Notes: generated by a model not told the origin, from the letters alone. Numbered from the stretch's first letter, positions 1-8,198 are shown. The stretch: 10,893 nt of DNA from UBA668 sp046052275 (GCA_046052275.1 JBJOMQ010000075.1:1-10893), one strand, 5' to 3'. Numbers and translations are program-made.

Positions 1-1065
1 GATCGCCGTCTGCCACAGCACTGCCTGCGAGCCCCACTCGCGCATCGTCGTGTCGTTGTCGGCCACGTGATACAGGTACACCTCACGGTGCTCGCCGTCG
101 TAGGTGCCCTTCACCCAGATGCCGGCGCATGTCTTGCCGTTCATCAGGTGGCCGAGCTTGGCCGGATTCGGCAGTACCGCAGCGAGCACGTCGCGTGGTG
201 ACACCATCGCGTCGCCCACGCGGATCGGTTCGACCGAGTCGAGGCCGAGGTACGCGAACGTCTTCAGCCAGTCGATGAAGTCGGCCCCGAGCCCGTACTT
301 GAAGGTGACCCGGTTGCAGTCGATCTCGCGCGGGATCAGGAGCACCTCCTCGTGCTCCACGTTGACGCACTCGATCGGCCCGATCCCCGCCGGGAAGTGG
401 AAGATCTCCGGCTCGCTGAAGCAGTCGGTGGTGAACAGTCCGCGCTCTTTCTCCCACACGATGGGCGGATTGAGGCACTCTTCGATGGTGGTCCAGATGG
501 AGAAGGTCGGCGCGAAGTCGTAGCCATCAATCGAGAGATTCGATCCGTCTCGCACTCCGATCTCGTCGATCGAGTCGAACAACACATCGGCGGCATACCG
601 GGCGAACACATCGGAGAGGCCAGGCTCGACGCCCATGCCGACGAGAGCAAGCAGTCCTCGCTCGCGCCACTGCTCGTCGGCATCGAGCTGTGCCTTCCCG
701 AGCGGTGTGCCGATCTTGTGATACGGATCAGTGGGGTGCGGCGAGCTGAGGTTCATCGCCATATCGAGATAATTCGTGCGCGCCTCGAAGCAGGCGTTGA
801 AGATCGGCTCGTTCAGTCGCGGGTCGCACGCATTCACCACGATGTCGGCCTTCGCCTCGGCGATTGCCCGCACCACGGCCTGCTGGTCGCGGGCGTCAAG
901 CGACACCGCCCGAAAGCGCGATGGATCGTCGAGTTCTGCCACCGCCCGCTCGGCCGACGCAAGGTGCAGGTCGGCGAGCACGAACTCGGAGAAGAACGAC
1001 CGAGTCTCGGCAATCGATGCCATCGAGGCACCGACTCCGCCCGCTCCGATTACCAACAGCCTCAT
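1..1065 (-). CDS. Saccharopine dehydrogenase-like oxidoreductase (partial, 3' end beyond the window)
   Basis: The frame stays open for 355 codons and runs off the left edge, so the C-terminus is missing. The N-terminus has a Rossmann nucleotide-binding start (MRLLVIGAGGVGAS, G7-x-G9-x-x-G12). The middle carries GMGVEPGLSDVFARYAAD, matching the G-x-x-PG-x-(S/T)-(D/N)-V-(F/Y)-A signature of the saccharopine dehydrogenase / carboxynorspermidine synthase superfamily. These are cytoplasmic NAD(P)-dependent enzymes that make or split secondary amines from an amino acid and an aldehyde or keto acid. The substrate cannot be read here; lysine-pathway or polyamine roles are only family precedents. I chose the ATG at 1065 because a weak GGA lies just upstream; an in-frame ATG at 1071 would add two residues. 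It follows the deaminase gene in the same direction after an 81-bp gap, so co-transcription is plausible but less certain than for the tightly packed genes upstream. Confidence 0.82.
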   Translation of the reverse strand, partial: MRLLVIGAGGVGASMASIAETRSFFSEFVLADLHLASAERAVAELDDPSRFRAVSLDARDQQAVVRAIAEAKADIVVNACDPRLNEPIFNACFEARTNYLDMAMNLSSPHPTDPYHKIGTPLGKAQLDADEQWRERGLLALVGMGVEPGLSDVFARYAADVLFDSIDEIGVRDGSNLSIDGYDFAPTFSIWTTIEECLNPPIVWEKERGLFTTDCFSEPEIFHFPAGIGPIECVNVEHEEVLLIPREIDCNRVTFKYGLGADFIDWLKTFAYLGLDSVEPIRVGDAMVSPRDVLAAVLPNPAKLGHLMNGKTCAGIWVKGTYDGEHREVYLYHVADNDTTMREWGSQAVLWQTAI

Positions 1066-1146
1066 CGTCATCCGATCAACGCGCACCCAGCATGGCGGTA
1101 CGCCCTAGTTCTACCGCGCCGCCACGTGAAGGGCGAATCGGGCGCG

Positions 1147-2475
1147 TCAGCCCTCGATGAGCCGCAGCGAGCGGCGCTGCACCTCGCGGCGCGCCACGGC
1201 CCGGTCGACGGTGAGGCACCCCCGGTCGGCAACCACCTGACGGCCTTCGACCCACACGTCGCGTACGCACTCGGGGGCGCCCAGCCACACCACGCGTTCC
1301 ACGAGATGTTCGGGGCCGAAGTCGGGCTCGAATCCCGGCCCGACAATGTCGAGTCGCACGAAGTCGGCACGGCTTCCCTGCACGAGACGACCGATGTCGG
1401 CGCGGCCGAGGGCAGCGGCCGCCTCGTATGTGGCCATCCCGAGCACCGTGCTCGACGACAGTGCCGATGCATCCATCTGGCGGATTCGGCCGAAGCGAAC
1501 TGCAGTGCGCATGTCGTCGAACATGTCGAGACGATCATGCGACGCCGGGCCATCAGTACCGATCCCGACCGGAATCCCCGCTGCGCGAATGTCGCCAACT
1601 GGGGCGATACCGCTGGCGTGTCGCCCATTCGACACCGGACAGTGCGCCACCGAGGTGAAGGTACGCGAGAACCGCTCGATGTCGTCGGGCGTGAGCCATA
1701 CGCAGTGGGCGGCAATCGTGCGTTCTGTCAGCAGTCCGATCTCGTCGAGGTAGGCCGGCACGGTACGCCCTGTCTCGGCGAGGATGGCATCACCCTCATG
1801 CGGCTGCTCTGCCACGTGAATGTGCACCAGCATCGGGTCTGCCGCTACCAATTCGACCACGCGCTCGAGCGTGGAGCGCGACAGGCTGTAGGCAGCGTGC
1901 GGACCGATTCCCACTTCGACGAGTGGATCGCCGCTCCAGCGGCGGCGCATCGCCTCCGTCGCAGCGAGTTGGTCGTCGACCGTGCCGAACCGCGAGAAGT
2001 CGGATGCCTCGATGAGGGGCGCTGTCACGATGCACCGAATCCCGGCCGACGATGCGCTCCGGGCCACCGCGTCACCGAAGAAGTACATCTCGGTCGTGGT
2101 GGTGATGCCATTGAGCAGCATCTCCGACGCGCCGAGCAGCATCGCCCACTCGACATCGTCCTCCACAAGCCGGCCCTCTCGCGGCCACATCACCTCGGTG
2201 AGCCACCGATCTGTTGGAAGTCCCTCGCCAGTACCGCGGAGCAGCAGCATCGGAGTGTGGGCATGCACGTTCACGAGTCCCGGCATCACCAGCCCGTCGA
2301 GCAGCATCACCTCGCCGTCGAACGACGGCGCTGCACTCGCGGCACCGCTCCACACAACTGCACCGTCGACAACGTCGAGCACGCCGTCGCTGACCACGGG
2401 CTGGTCGGCACTGACGAGCAGATGCTCGGCGCGGAATCTGACCGCGCTCATGGCTGTGCTCGGGGCTGAGCTCAT
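1147..2475 (-). CDS. TRZ/ATZ-family amidohydrolase, probable nucleoside (MTA/SAH/adenosine-type) deaminase
   Basis: This 442-residue protein is a metal-dependent hydrolase of the amidohydrolase superfamily, full length for the family (about 430-460). All metal ligands are visible: H71 and H73 in NVHAH, H220 in HIHVAEQ, H257 in AAHC and D308 in GTDGPASH. E223 is the likely acid-base residue. NGITTTTEMYFF near 122-133, ASGIAPV near 287-293 and LDMFDDMRTA after D308 are the pattern of 5'-methylthioadenosine/S-adenosylhomocysteine deaminases, which hydrolyse the 6-amino group of adenine nucleosides. Other TRZ/ATZ substrates (guanine, s-triazines, cytosine) are possible, so the substrate is inferred. 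The first ATG overlaps the stop of the upstream permease as ATGA, which supports translational coupling and this start; a second ATG lies 8 codons downstream at 2451. Its place after a nucleoside-type ABC importer fits cytoplasmic deamination of imported nucleoside. Confidence 0.88.
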   Translation of the reverse strand: MSSAPSTAMSAVRFRAEHLLVSADQPVVSDGVLDVVDGAVVWSGAASAAPSFDGEVMLLDGLVMPGLVNVHAHTPMLLLRGTGEGLPTDRWLTEVMWPREGRLVEDDVEWAMLLGASEMLLNGITTTTEMYFFGDAVARSASSAGIRCIVTAPLIEASDFSRFGTVDDQLAATEAMRRRWSGDPLVEVGIGPHAAYSLSRSTLERVVELVAADPMLVHIHVAEQPHEGDAILAETGRTVPAYLDEIGLLTERTIAAHCVWLTPDDIERFSRTFTSVAHCPVSNGRHASGIAPVGDIRAAGIPVGIGTDGPASHDRLDMFDDMRTAVRFGRIRQMDASALSSSTVLGMATYEAAAALGRADIGRLVQGSRADFVRLDIVGPGFEPDFGPEHLVERVVWLGAPECVRDVWVEGRQVVADRGCLTVDRAVARREVQRRSLRLIEG

Positions 2476-3392
2476 GTTCGTGCTGCGGTGAGGTCGTTGA
2501 GGCGGGCGAATCGGCGGCGGGCGATGATGAGCGCGACGAGAGTCACCACCCACGGCAGGGCATCGGTCACCTGCACGGCGAGACCGTTGCCCTGCAGGCG
2601 GAATCCAAGACCCTCGGCGGTACCGAACAGCAGGCACGCAGCGAGCACGCCCCATGGATGCGCCCGGCCCAGCAGCACCGCCACGACTGCGATCCAGCCG
2701 CGTCCGGCCGACATGTTCTCTGCGAACTGCACCACATTGCCGAGCGACAGCTGGGCACCGGCAAGGCCGGCCATCAGGCCCGAGAACACGACGGCGCCGT
2801 ACTGGTAGGCGGTCACCGGCACGCCGCGGGTCTGGGCAGCAACGCGTCGCTCACCCACACCGCGGAGTCGCAGCCCGAGCGGCGTGCGGAACAGCACCAC
2901 CCACAGCACGGGCACCAGCACGTAGGCGAAGAACCCGGGCAGCGTCATCCGGAACAGCGCCTCGCCGACAACCGGCAGGTCACTCAGCACCGGCACCGCG
3001 AACCGCTCGAGGCCGACAATCGCGTCGTCGAGGAAGACACCGCGCACATCGAAGATCTGCGGCAACAGGAATCCGGTGAGCCCGACGGCGAACAGGTTGA
3101 CGGCGACGCCGATGACAATCGGATCGCCGTGTCGAGTGACGTTGCCCACCGCAAGCAGCAACGACGTTGATGCGCCGGCCAGCATCGCTGCCAGCAGGCC
3201 GAGATAGGCGTTCCCCGACGCATACGACACGGCAACAGCCGTGAATGCACCGAGCAGCATCATCCCCTCGAGTGAGACCTGGAACACTCCGGCACGCTCG
3301 CAGATGAGACCCCCGAGCGCAGCAAGCAGGATCGGCACGCTGGCGCGCGCGACCGAGTCGAGCAGTGCGGCATCGAAGAGCTGATCGAACAT
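2472..3392 (-). CDS. BMP-type nucleoside ABC transporter, permease subunit 2
   Basis: This 306-residue, very hydrophobic protein has about eight to ten predicted membrane spans. It belongs to the BPD_transp_2 permeases that pair with BMP/PnrA binding proteins (the YufQ/NupQ-like subunit). Family marks are AGVFQVSLEGMMLLGAF near the N-terminus, corresponding to the G(V/I)-x-N-I-G-x-EGMM segment of these permeases, and a late AGRGWIAVVAVLLGRAHPWG loop. With the other permease it would form the inner-membrane channel. The start ATG shares one base with the upstream permease stop (TGATG) and the 3' end overlaps the deaminase start by 4 nt, so all three are probably translationally coupled. Family length is about 300-320, so the protein is intact. 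A 76-codon upstream extension of the open frame lies inside the other permease gene and was not used. Confidence 0.92.
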   Translation of the reverse strand: MFDQLFDAALLDSVARASVPILLAALGGLICERAGVFQVSLEGMMLLGAFTAVAVSYASGNAYLGLLAAMLAGASTSLLLAVGNVTRHGDPIVIGVAVNLFAVGLTGFLLPQIFDVRGVFLDDAIVGLERFAVPVLSDLPVVGEALFRMTLPGFFAYVLVPVLWVVLFRTPLGLRLRGVGERRVAAQTRGVPVTAYQYGAVVFSGLMAGLAGAQLSLGNVVQFAENMSAGRGWIAVVAVLLGRAHPWGVLAACLLFGTAEGLGFRLQGNGLAVQVTDALPWVVTLVALIIARRRFARLNDLTAART

Positions 3393-4507
3393 CAGGTCTC
3401 CGGTCTCTCTGGCGCCGTCATCGGCGTACGCACCAGCACGATGCGGGCAACGAGGGCGAGGATGACGACTGCCTGCAGCACCTGTGCCAGCTGCCAGCTC
3501 ACGCCAGCTGTCCGCTGCATCGCAAGGCCACCCACCTGCAGCGCCGAGAAGAACACCCCGGCTGCGAGTACCGGCCACGCCCGGTGCGCAGCAAGCAACG
3601 TCACGAGCAGCCCCGTCCATGCGAATCCCGAGCCATCGAGGTCGCCGTCGACGAACCGACCCGACTGGCCGAGCACGAGATGGGCGCCCACCGCACCGGC
3701 GACGGCACCACCCGCGAGCATCGCCAGCACCGACTGGCGCGTGGTACGCACGCCGCCGTATCGCGAGAAGCGCAGGTTGAGGCCCGAGATGAACCCCTCG
3801 TAGCCGGCCACCGTGCGGTTGTTGCGCAACGACACCGACACGACGAGCAACAGCACGGCAATCGCCGACACGCTCGCACCGGCCAGCCAGTCGGGTGCGG
3901 GTATGCGCGCCGCATCGCCGACCGGGACGGTGGTGTTGGACGTCTCAGTGGTGTCGAGGAAATAGAACTTCACCAGGTAGCTGCAGAGCGCCACGGCCGG
4001 CGCGTTCAGCAGCAGGCTGGTGATCAGGATCGGCAGCTTCAGCCACGCCTGGCCGATCGCGGGCAGCGCCGCCCATGCAGCGCCGACGAGGGCCCCCGCA
4101 AGAACAGCCGCCAGGATGCGGATGATCCCAGGCCCCGGCAGGTTGATGGCAGTGATCGCTGCGGCGAAGCCGCCGATCACCATCTGACCCTCGCCTCCGA
4201 GGTTGACGATCCCGGTGCGGAAGGGAATCGAGAGCGCGATCGCCATCCCGACGATGGGAATCGCCCGGTTCACCACCGTGCGCGGACCCGACTTCGTGGC
4301 AGCCCCCTTCCAGATCTCGGCGTATGCCTCGAGCGGATTCGAGCCAGAGATGAGAATGACGATGGCCACCAGCACGAACGCGATGACAATCGATGCCGTC
4401 ACCGGATTGCGCGCCACCGCAATGCCACGACCGGATGCCCACGCCACCAGCCGGCGGGGCGCGCTGATGTCGGCGGGTGCAGTCGGCAGCATCCCTGCGT
4501 CAGCCAC
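3392..4507 (-). CDS. BMP-type nucleoside ABC transporter, permease subunit 1
   Basis: This 371-residue permease has a hydrophilic, Arg-containing N-terminus of about 35 residues, a first membrane span near 37-55, and about eight more spans. NLGGEGQM after the third hydrophobic segment matches the N-(I/L)-G-x-EGQ motif of the larger permease in BMP-type systems (the YufP/NupP-like subunit), where it is thought to contact the ATPase. The start is GTG at 4507. A GAGG Shine-Dalgarno at 4514-4517 sits 6 nt upstream and overlaps the ATPase stop codon; the next ATG (4492) has no well-spaced site. The 3' end overlaps the second permease by one base. It would form a heterodimeric channel with that permease for nucleoside uptake. 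Substrate assignment rests on family and neighbours only. Confidence 0.92.
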   Translation of the reverse strand: MADAGMLPTAPADISAPRRLVAWASGRGIAVARNPVTASIVIAFVLVAIVILISGSNPLEAYAEIWKGAATKSGPRTVVNRAIPIVGMAIALSIPFRTGIVNLGGEGQMVIGGFAAAITAINLPGPGIIRILAAVLAGALVGAAWAALPAIGQAWLKLPILITSLLLNAPAVALCSYLVKFYFLDTTETSNTTVPVGDAARIPAPDWLAGASVSAIAVLLLVVSVSLRNNRTVAGYEGFISGLNLRFSRYGGVRTTRQSVLAMLAGGAVAGAVGAHLVLGQSGRFVDGDLDGSGFAWTGLLVTLLAAHRAWPVLAAGVFFSALQVGGLAMQRTAGVSWQLAQVLQAVVILALVARIVLVRTPMTAPERPET

Positions 4508-4513
4508 GTGACA

Positions 4514-4517
4514 CCTC
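4514..4517 (-). promoter_or_regulatory. Shine-Dalgarno deciding the GTG start of permease 1
   Basis: GAGG on the minus strand lies 6 nt before the GTG at 4507 and overlaps the ATPase TGA (4516-4518). This favours GTG over the internal ATG at 4492 and suggests that ribosomes finishing the ATPase reinitiate on the permease. Confidence 0.55.
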
Positions 4518-6048
4518 AGCCACCCGACACCTCAGCCAGTTGCGTGCGCGCACCGGTCATGTACAGGCCGATCTCTGCTTCGTCAGTGGCACGGGGATCG
4601 AGTTCGGCAACGATTCGGCCTTGGAACATCACCAGCACCCGAGTCGACAGGGCGAGGATCTCCCACAGCTCTGCTGACACCATCACGATCGCCGTGCCGG
4701 CATCGCGCTGCTCGATGAGGCGGCCGTGGATGAACTCGATGGCGCCAACGTCGACACCGCGCGTCGGCTGCTCGACGACCAGCACCGGGGCGCCGTGCGC
4801 CATCTCGCGGGCCACGACGACCTTCTGCAGATTGCCACCCGACAGCTGGCCAACGAGCTGGTCGGGACCCGACACCTGGATGCCGTACTCGTCGATCAGC
4901 GCGTCGGCGTGCGCGGCCACCTCGCGCCGCCGCAGCCACGAGCGGCGCTGGAACCGATGCTGCCGCTGGTAGCCCATCAGCAGGTTCTCGCGCGTCGTTG
5001 CAGCCCCCGCCGAGCCGACGCGATACCGATCCTCGGGCACGAACGACAGTCCAGCAGCGCGACGCTCGCCGACAGAACGTCCGGCAAGGTCAGCGCCGTC
5101 CAGCACGATCGATCCGGCAGTCGGCTCGCGCAGTCCGAGAATCGCCTCTACCAACTCGGTCTGTCCACTTCCCGTGACACCCGCAATGCCGACGATCTCT
5201 CCTGCCGCGACATCGAGGCTGACCCCGCTCACTCGGCGGACACCCGATGCGTCGACGACATCGAGATCGCTCACGCGGAGCCGCACGACTCCGGGCACGT
5301 GCTCATGGCGGCGCTGGGCGGTGTCGACGCTGCGTCCGGTCATAGCCAACGACATCGATGCCGGCGTGGTCTCTGCCACCAGCATTTCGTCGACGACCCG
5401 TCCGCGCCGCAGCACCGTGACCCGGTCGCTGGTGGCCATCACCTCGTTCAGCTTGTGGGTGATGAAGAGGATCGTGCGTCCGTCAGCGCGCAGCTGTCGG
5501 ATGATCTCGAACAGTCCGTCGCGCTCCTGGGGCGTCAGCACTGCCGTGGGCTCATCGAGGATCAGCACCCGTGCGTCGCGGTACAGCGCCTTCAGGATCT
5601 CGACACGCTGCAGGGTGCCGACGCCGAGATCCTCGCATCGCACCGTGACGTCGACACCGAGACCGAACGACGATGCGAGTTCGCCCACGATCCGATCTGC
5701 TGCCGCCCTGTCGACAAACGGACCGCGTCGCGGCTCGTGGCCGTACACCACATTCTCGGCGACCGTCATCGTGGGAAAGAGCTGAAACGACTGGTGCACC
5801 ATCCCGAGGCCGGCGGCCATTGCATCGAGCGGCGACTTGAAGCGCACGGGTTCGCCCCGGACGAGGATCTCTCCCTCGTCCGGGGCGATCAGCCCGTACA
5901 GGATTGACATCAGGGTCGACTTGCCGGCCCCGTTCTCGCCCACGATGGCATGCACCTCGCCCGAATGCACCGTGAGATCGATCGCATCGTTGGCGACGAC
6001 CCCCGGATACCGCTTGGTGATGCCCCGGAGCGCGAGTTCGACCGTCAT
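4516..6048 (-). CDS. BMP-type nucleoside/sugar ABC transporter ATPase (two NBDs)
   Basis: This 510-residue cytoplasmic ATPase has two fused nucleotide-binding domains, as in RbsA/MglA/YufO-type importers. NBD1 has Walker A GENGAGKST (37-45), Q-loop Q86, a signature region LGVGTLQRVE (141-150) that departs from the usual LSxGQ core, Walker B LILDEPTAVLTP (D165, E166) and the H-loop His198. NBD2 has a Walker-A-like GVTGSGQTEL without the GK(S/T) lysine, a good signature LSGGNLQK, and VVEQPTRGVDVGA in place of a DE Walker B. Such a degenerate second half is usual for this subfamily, so one composite site probably hydrolyses ATP. The ATG at 6048 lies 25 bp after the binding-protein stop; no strong Shine-Dalgarno precedes it. 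The gene ends 8 bp before the first permease, completing a standard binding protein-ATPase-permease-permease order. Confidence 0.95.
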   Translation of the reverse strand: MTVELALRGITKRYPGVVANDAIDLTVHSGEVHAIVGENGAGKSTLMSILYGLIAPDEGEILVRGEPVRFKSPLDAMAAGLGMVHQSFQLFPTMTVAENVVYGHEPRRGPFVDRAAADRIVGELASSFGLGVDVTVRCEDLGVGTLQRVEILKALYRDARVLILDEPTAVLTPQERDGLFEIIRQLRADGRTILFITHKLNEVMATSDRVTVLRRGRVVDEMLVAETTPASMSLAMTGRSVDTAQRRHEHVPGVVRLRVSDLDVVDASGVRRVSGVSLDVAAGEIVGIAGVTGSGQTELVEAILGLREPTAGSIVLDGADLAGRSVGERRAAGLSFVPEDRYRVGSAGAATTRENLLMGYQRQHRFQRRSWLRRREVAAHADALIDEYGIQVSGPDQLVGQLSGGNLQKVVVAREMAHGAPVLVVEQPTRGVDVGAIEFIHGRLIEQRDAGTAIVMVSAELWEILALSTRVLVMFQGRIVAELDPRATDEAEIGLYMTGARTQLAEVSGG

Positions 6049-6073
6049 GACTGTCGACCCGTCAGTGGGTCTG

Positions 6074-7117
6074 TCAGCCCGCCATCAGCGGATCGGGGAT
6101 CACCAGTTCGCCCGAGATGATCTTCTCGGCGGCAGCCTTCACCGCTTCGATCACGTCCGGGTGCTCAGCGATCACGCAGCCGCTGTCGGCGACGTCGTCC
6201 TGGAGGGCGATCACGCCCATGCCGCCATCGGCGAGGCCGAACGACACCACCGACTCAGCGGTGCCGCCGACGACCTTCTCGATCAGCTGCGAGACGACTG
6301 CATCGACCAGCTTCAGGTTGTTGTCGACGATCTGGCCGGGTGCCTTCGGGCACTCGTTGATGTCGACGCCGTAGCTGAAGAAGCCCTGCTCGGTGGCGGC
6401 CTCGAAGACGCCGCCGTTCGAGCCGGCACCCACCGCGAAGATGTGGTCGAGGCCCTGCGCTGCGAGCGACAGTGCCTGCTCCTTGGCGCGTGCGGGATCG
6501 GTGAACGGGCTGTCGCCGCCGATCCAGACCTGCGAGTCGGTGATCGAGGGGTCGACGCTCTGGGCACCGAGCGCGAACGAGTCGGTGTACCGGTGCAGGA
6601 ACGGAATGTCGAGCGCGCCGACTGATCCGATCTTCTTGGCCTCGCTGAGCGAGCCAGCCATGATGCCGAGCAGGTACGCACCCTCGTATTCACGGAAGAC
6701 ACCGCAGTGCAGGTTGGCCGGCGGCGCCTCTGGGCACGAGTCGATCAGGATGAACTGCTGCTCTGGGTTCGCTGCCGAGAACTCTGCGGCGAGGTCGGTG
6801 AAGTCGAAGGTGTTCATCACCACCACCGTCGGCTTCTCCTCGATGGCTGCCTCGAGGTTGGCGCGGCGGCTGTTGAGGTCGGTCGACTCGAACATCTTCG
6901 CCTCGCCACCGAGCTTCGCTGCCGCGTCCTGCGTGCCCTTCCATCCCAACTCGAGGAAGGGGTTGCCGCCGATCGGCGTCGGCGGCAGGTAGATGAACGT
7001 GTAGTCGCCATCGCCGCCGTCTCCCGACGAGTCGCCACCGCAACCTGCGGCGACGACGGCCAAGGCGACCGCGGCGCCGAGCAGGGCCCGGCGGCGGCGT
7101 GTCCGTGTTGAAGTCAT
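6074..7117 (-). CDS. BMP/PnrA-family substrate-binding lipoprotein
   Basis: This 347-residue protein has an Arg-rich N-terminus (residues 5-10), a hydrophobic stretch (11-24) and a lipobox-like AAGC with Cys26, so it is predicted to be exported and lipid-anchored. A Gly/Ser/Asp linker follows. The mature part is of the Bmp (PnrA-like, type I periplasmic-binding) fold: a GWKGTQDAAAKLG helix near the N-terminus, PTVVVMNTFDFTD, YLLGIMAGSLSEAKKIGSVG near the middle, and VGAGSNGGVFEAA followed by GVDINEC. BMP proteins typically bind purine nucleosides (PnrA of Treponema is the classic case), though some bind other ligands. The ATG at 7117 is preceded by a good AGGGAG Shine-Dalgarno (7122-7127), which settles the start within a longer open frame. 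It is the first transporter gene, 46 bp after mtnA. Confidence 0.93.
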   Translation of the reverse strand: MTSTRTRRRRALLGAAVALAVVAAGCGGDSSGDGGDGDYTFIYLPPTPIGGNPFLELGWKGTQDAAAKLGGEAKMFESTDLNSRRANLEAAIEEKPTVVVMNTFDFTDLAAEFSAANPEQQFILIDSCPEAPPANLHCGVFREYEGAYLLGIMAGSLSEAKKIGSVGALDIPFLHRYTDSFALGAQSVDPSITDSQVWIGGDSPFTDPARAKEQALSLAAQGLDHIFAVGAGSNGGVFEAATEQGFFSYGVDINECPKAPGQIVDNNLKLVDAVVSQLIEKVVGGTAESVVSFGLADGGMGVIALQDDVADSGCVIAEHPDVIEAVKAAAEKIISGELVIPDPLMAG

Positions 7118-7121
7118 GTCT

Positions 7122-7127
7122 CTCCCT
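7122..7127 (-). promoter_or_regulatory. Shine-Dalgarno of the binding-protein gene
   Basis: AGGGAG on the minus strand lies 4 nt before the ATG at 7117. It is the strongest ribosome-binding site in the leftward unit, in keeping with the usual higher expression of the binding protein, and it excludes the upstream extension of the frame. Confidence 0.65.
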
Positions 7128-7163
7128 TGTTCGTTGCTGCTGAGCCACGTGGTTCGGCGCTCA

Positions 7164-8198
7164 TCAGAGGGCCTCCCCTTCGCGGAAGTTGACGATGCGC
7201 CGGTCGGTGACCAGCGCATCGATGAGACCCACGGGGGTGACATCGAACGCGGGGTTGACGGCGAGCGTGCCCGGCGGGCACATCGCCATTCCCCTGATCG
7301 ACACCACCTCGTCGGTGCTGCGGTCTTCGATCTCGATATGAGCGCCGTCGGGGGTGGCCACATCAACGGTCGACTCTGGCGCCACGATCACGAACGGCAC
7401 GCCCGCGTGTCGCGCGGCGAGCGCGAGCGCGAGTGTTCCCACCTTGTTCGCCGTGTCGCCGTTGGCCGCAATCCGATCGGCCCCGGCGACGACCGCGTCG
7501 GCGAAGCCGCGGGCGAGCAGCGACGCAGCAGCAGAGTCGACGAGCAGCCGGAATGGGGCACCCATCCGCTGCAGTTCCCACGCCGTGAGCCGGCCGCCCT
7601 GCAGCAGAGGGCGGGTCTCGAGCGGCAATGCCTCGGCGAGCAGATCACGCTCATGAAGGGTCTGAATGACGGCAAGTGCAGTGCCGCGCTCGACAGTGGC
7701 CAGGCCGCCGGTGTTGCAGATAGTCATCACCCGCAGGGGACGATGCCCGCACAGCCGCAGCAGCAGGTCGGCACCGCGCTCGCCCATGGCGTACGAAGCC
7801 TCACGCTCGTCGTCGCGAACTGCGTCGGCCTCGGCAAGCGCCGCTGCTGCGCTGGTGGCAGCGGCGGCAACGCGGTCGACCATGCGAGCCAGATTGACGG
7901 CCGTGGGGCGCGCCGCCCGCAGGCGGGCGACCTCACGGTCGAACGCAGCACGGTCGCGGGCAGGGTCGTGCACGAACGCAGCGAGCGCCACGCCGTAGGC
8001 ACCCGCCACCCCGATCGCCGGGGCGCCCCGCACGGCGAGGCGCTGGATGGCACCGATCACCTCGTCGACCGTGGTGCAGCGAAGCATCACCAGTTCCTGC
8101 GGCAAGCGCGTCTGGTCGATCAGCTCGACCGCTCCATCGACCCACGACACCGTGTGATGGACGACCCGCCCCCCAGGCGACTTGTCAGACAACACCAT
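7164..8198 (-). CDS. mtnA: MtnA-family aldose-1-phosphate isomerase (S-methyl-5-thioribose-1-phosphate isomerase-like)
   Basis: This 344-residue protein matches MtnA length (about 340-370). It carries RGAPAIG (57-63), CNTG with catalytic Cys161, ETRPLLQGGRLTAWEL (194-209), GADRIAANGDTANKVGT with catalytic Asp241, and NPAFDVTP near the C-terminus. MtnA converts S-methyl-5-thioribose 1-phosphate to methylthioribulose 1-phosphate. Relatives act on 5-deoxyribose 1-phosphate, so the true substrate could be any 5-substituted ribose 1-phosphate. The segment usually written D(S/N)MAA reads DSAAA here (221-225), a possible specificity change. The ATG at 8198 has no Shine-Dalgarno but sits 5 nt after a -10 box, so a leaderless start is likely; a GTG at 8150 is the fallback. 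No mtnB/C/D-type genes are present, while a class II aldolase lies in the divergent unit. The symbol reflects the family, not a proven substrate. Confidence 0.92.
   Translation of the reverse strand: MVLSDKSPGGRVVHHTVSWVDGAVELIDQTRLPQELVMLRCTTVDEVIGAIQRLAVRGAPAIGVAGAYGVALAAFVHDPARDRAAFDREVARLRAARPTAVNLARMVDRVAAAATSAAAALAEADAVRDDEREASYAMGERGADLLLRLCGHRPLRVMTICNTGGLATVERGTALAVIQTLHERDLLAEALPLETRPLLQGGRLTAWELQRMGAPFRLLVDSAAASLLARGFADAVVAGADRIAANGDTANKVGTLALALAARHAGVPFVIVAPESTVDVATPDGAHIEIEDRSTDEVVSIRGMAMCPPGTLAVNPAFDVTPVGLIDALVTDRRIVNFREGEAL
8182..8192. promoter_or_regulatory. Candidate GntR operator 1 (TTGTCAGACAA), inside the mtnA start
   Basis: This perfect 5-1-5 palindrome covers codons 3-6 of mtnA, about 6-16 nt downstream of the expected transcription start. 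The same sequence recurs at 9043-9053 before the divergent operon, and both flank the GntR gene. A bound repressor here would block early elongation or open-complex formation at the mtnA promoter. Confidence 0.7.

Noticed and set aside
1095..1117. Hairpin GCGGTA-N11-TACCGC in the gap between the deaminase and the saccharopine-dehydrogenase-like gene
   Set aside because: Only six paired bases and no T-run on either strand, so I do not call it a terminator. It could weakly attenuate transcription, but nothing supports that.
352..2469. Very long open frame (about 700 codons) on the plus strand opposite the deaminase and oxidoreductase genes
   Set aside because: Its translation is rich in His, Arg and Gly, with no recognisable domain, and it lies antisense to genes with complete catalytic motifs. 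High GC content makes such frames common.
3365..4972. Long plus-strand frame opposite the two permeases and the ATPase
   Set aside because: Low-complexity Arg/His/Asp translation, antisense to clear transporter genes and lacking any motif; a codon-bias shadow.
5708..5717. CTGTCGACAA, a partial look-alike of the GntR palindrome
   Set aside because: It lacks the central spacer base and one arm base and lies deep inside the ATPase gene.
7145..7152. CCACGTGG palindrome before the binding-protein gene, with CACGTG recurring elsewhere in the window
   Set aside because: About six CACGTG in 10.9 kb is close to what the base composition predicts, and most lie inside genes.
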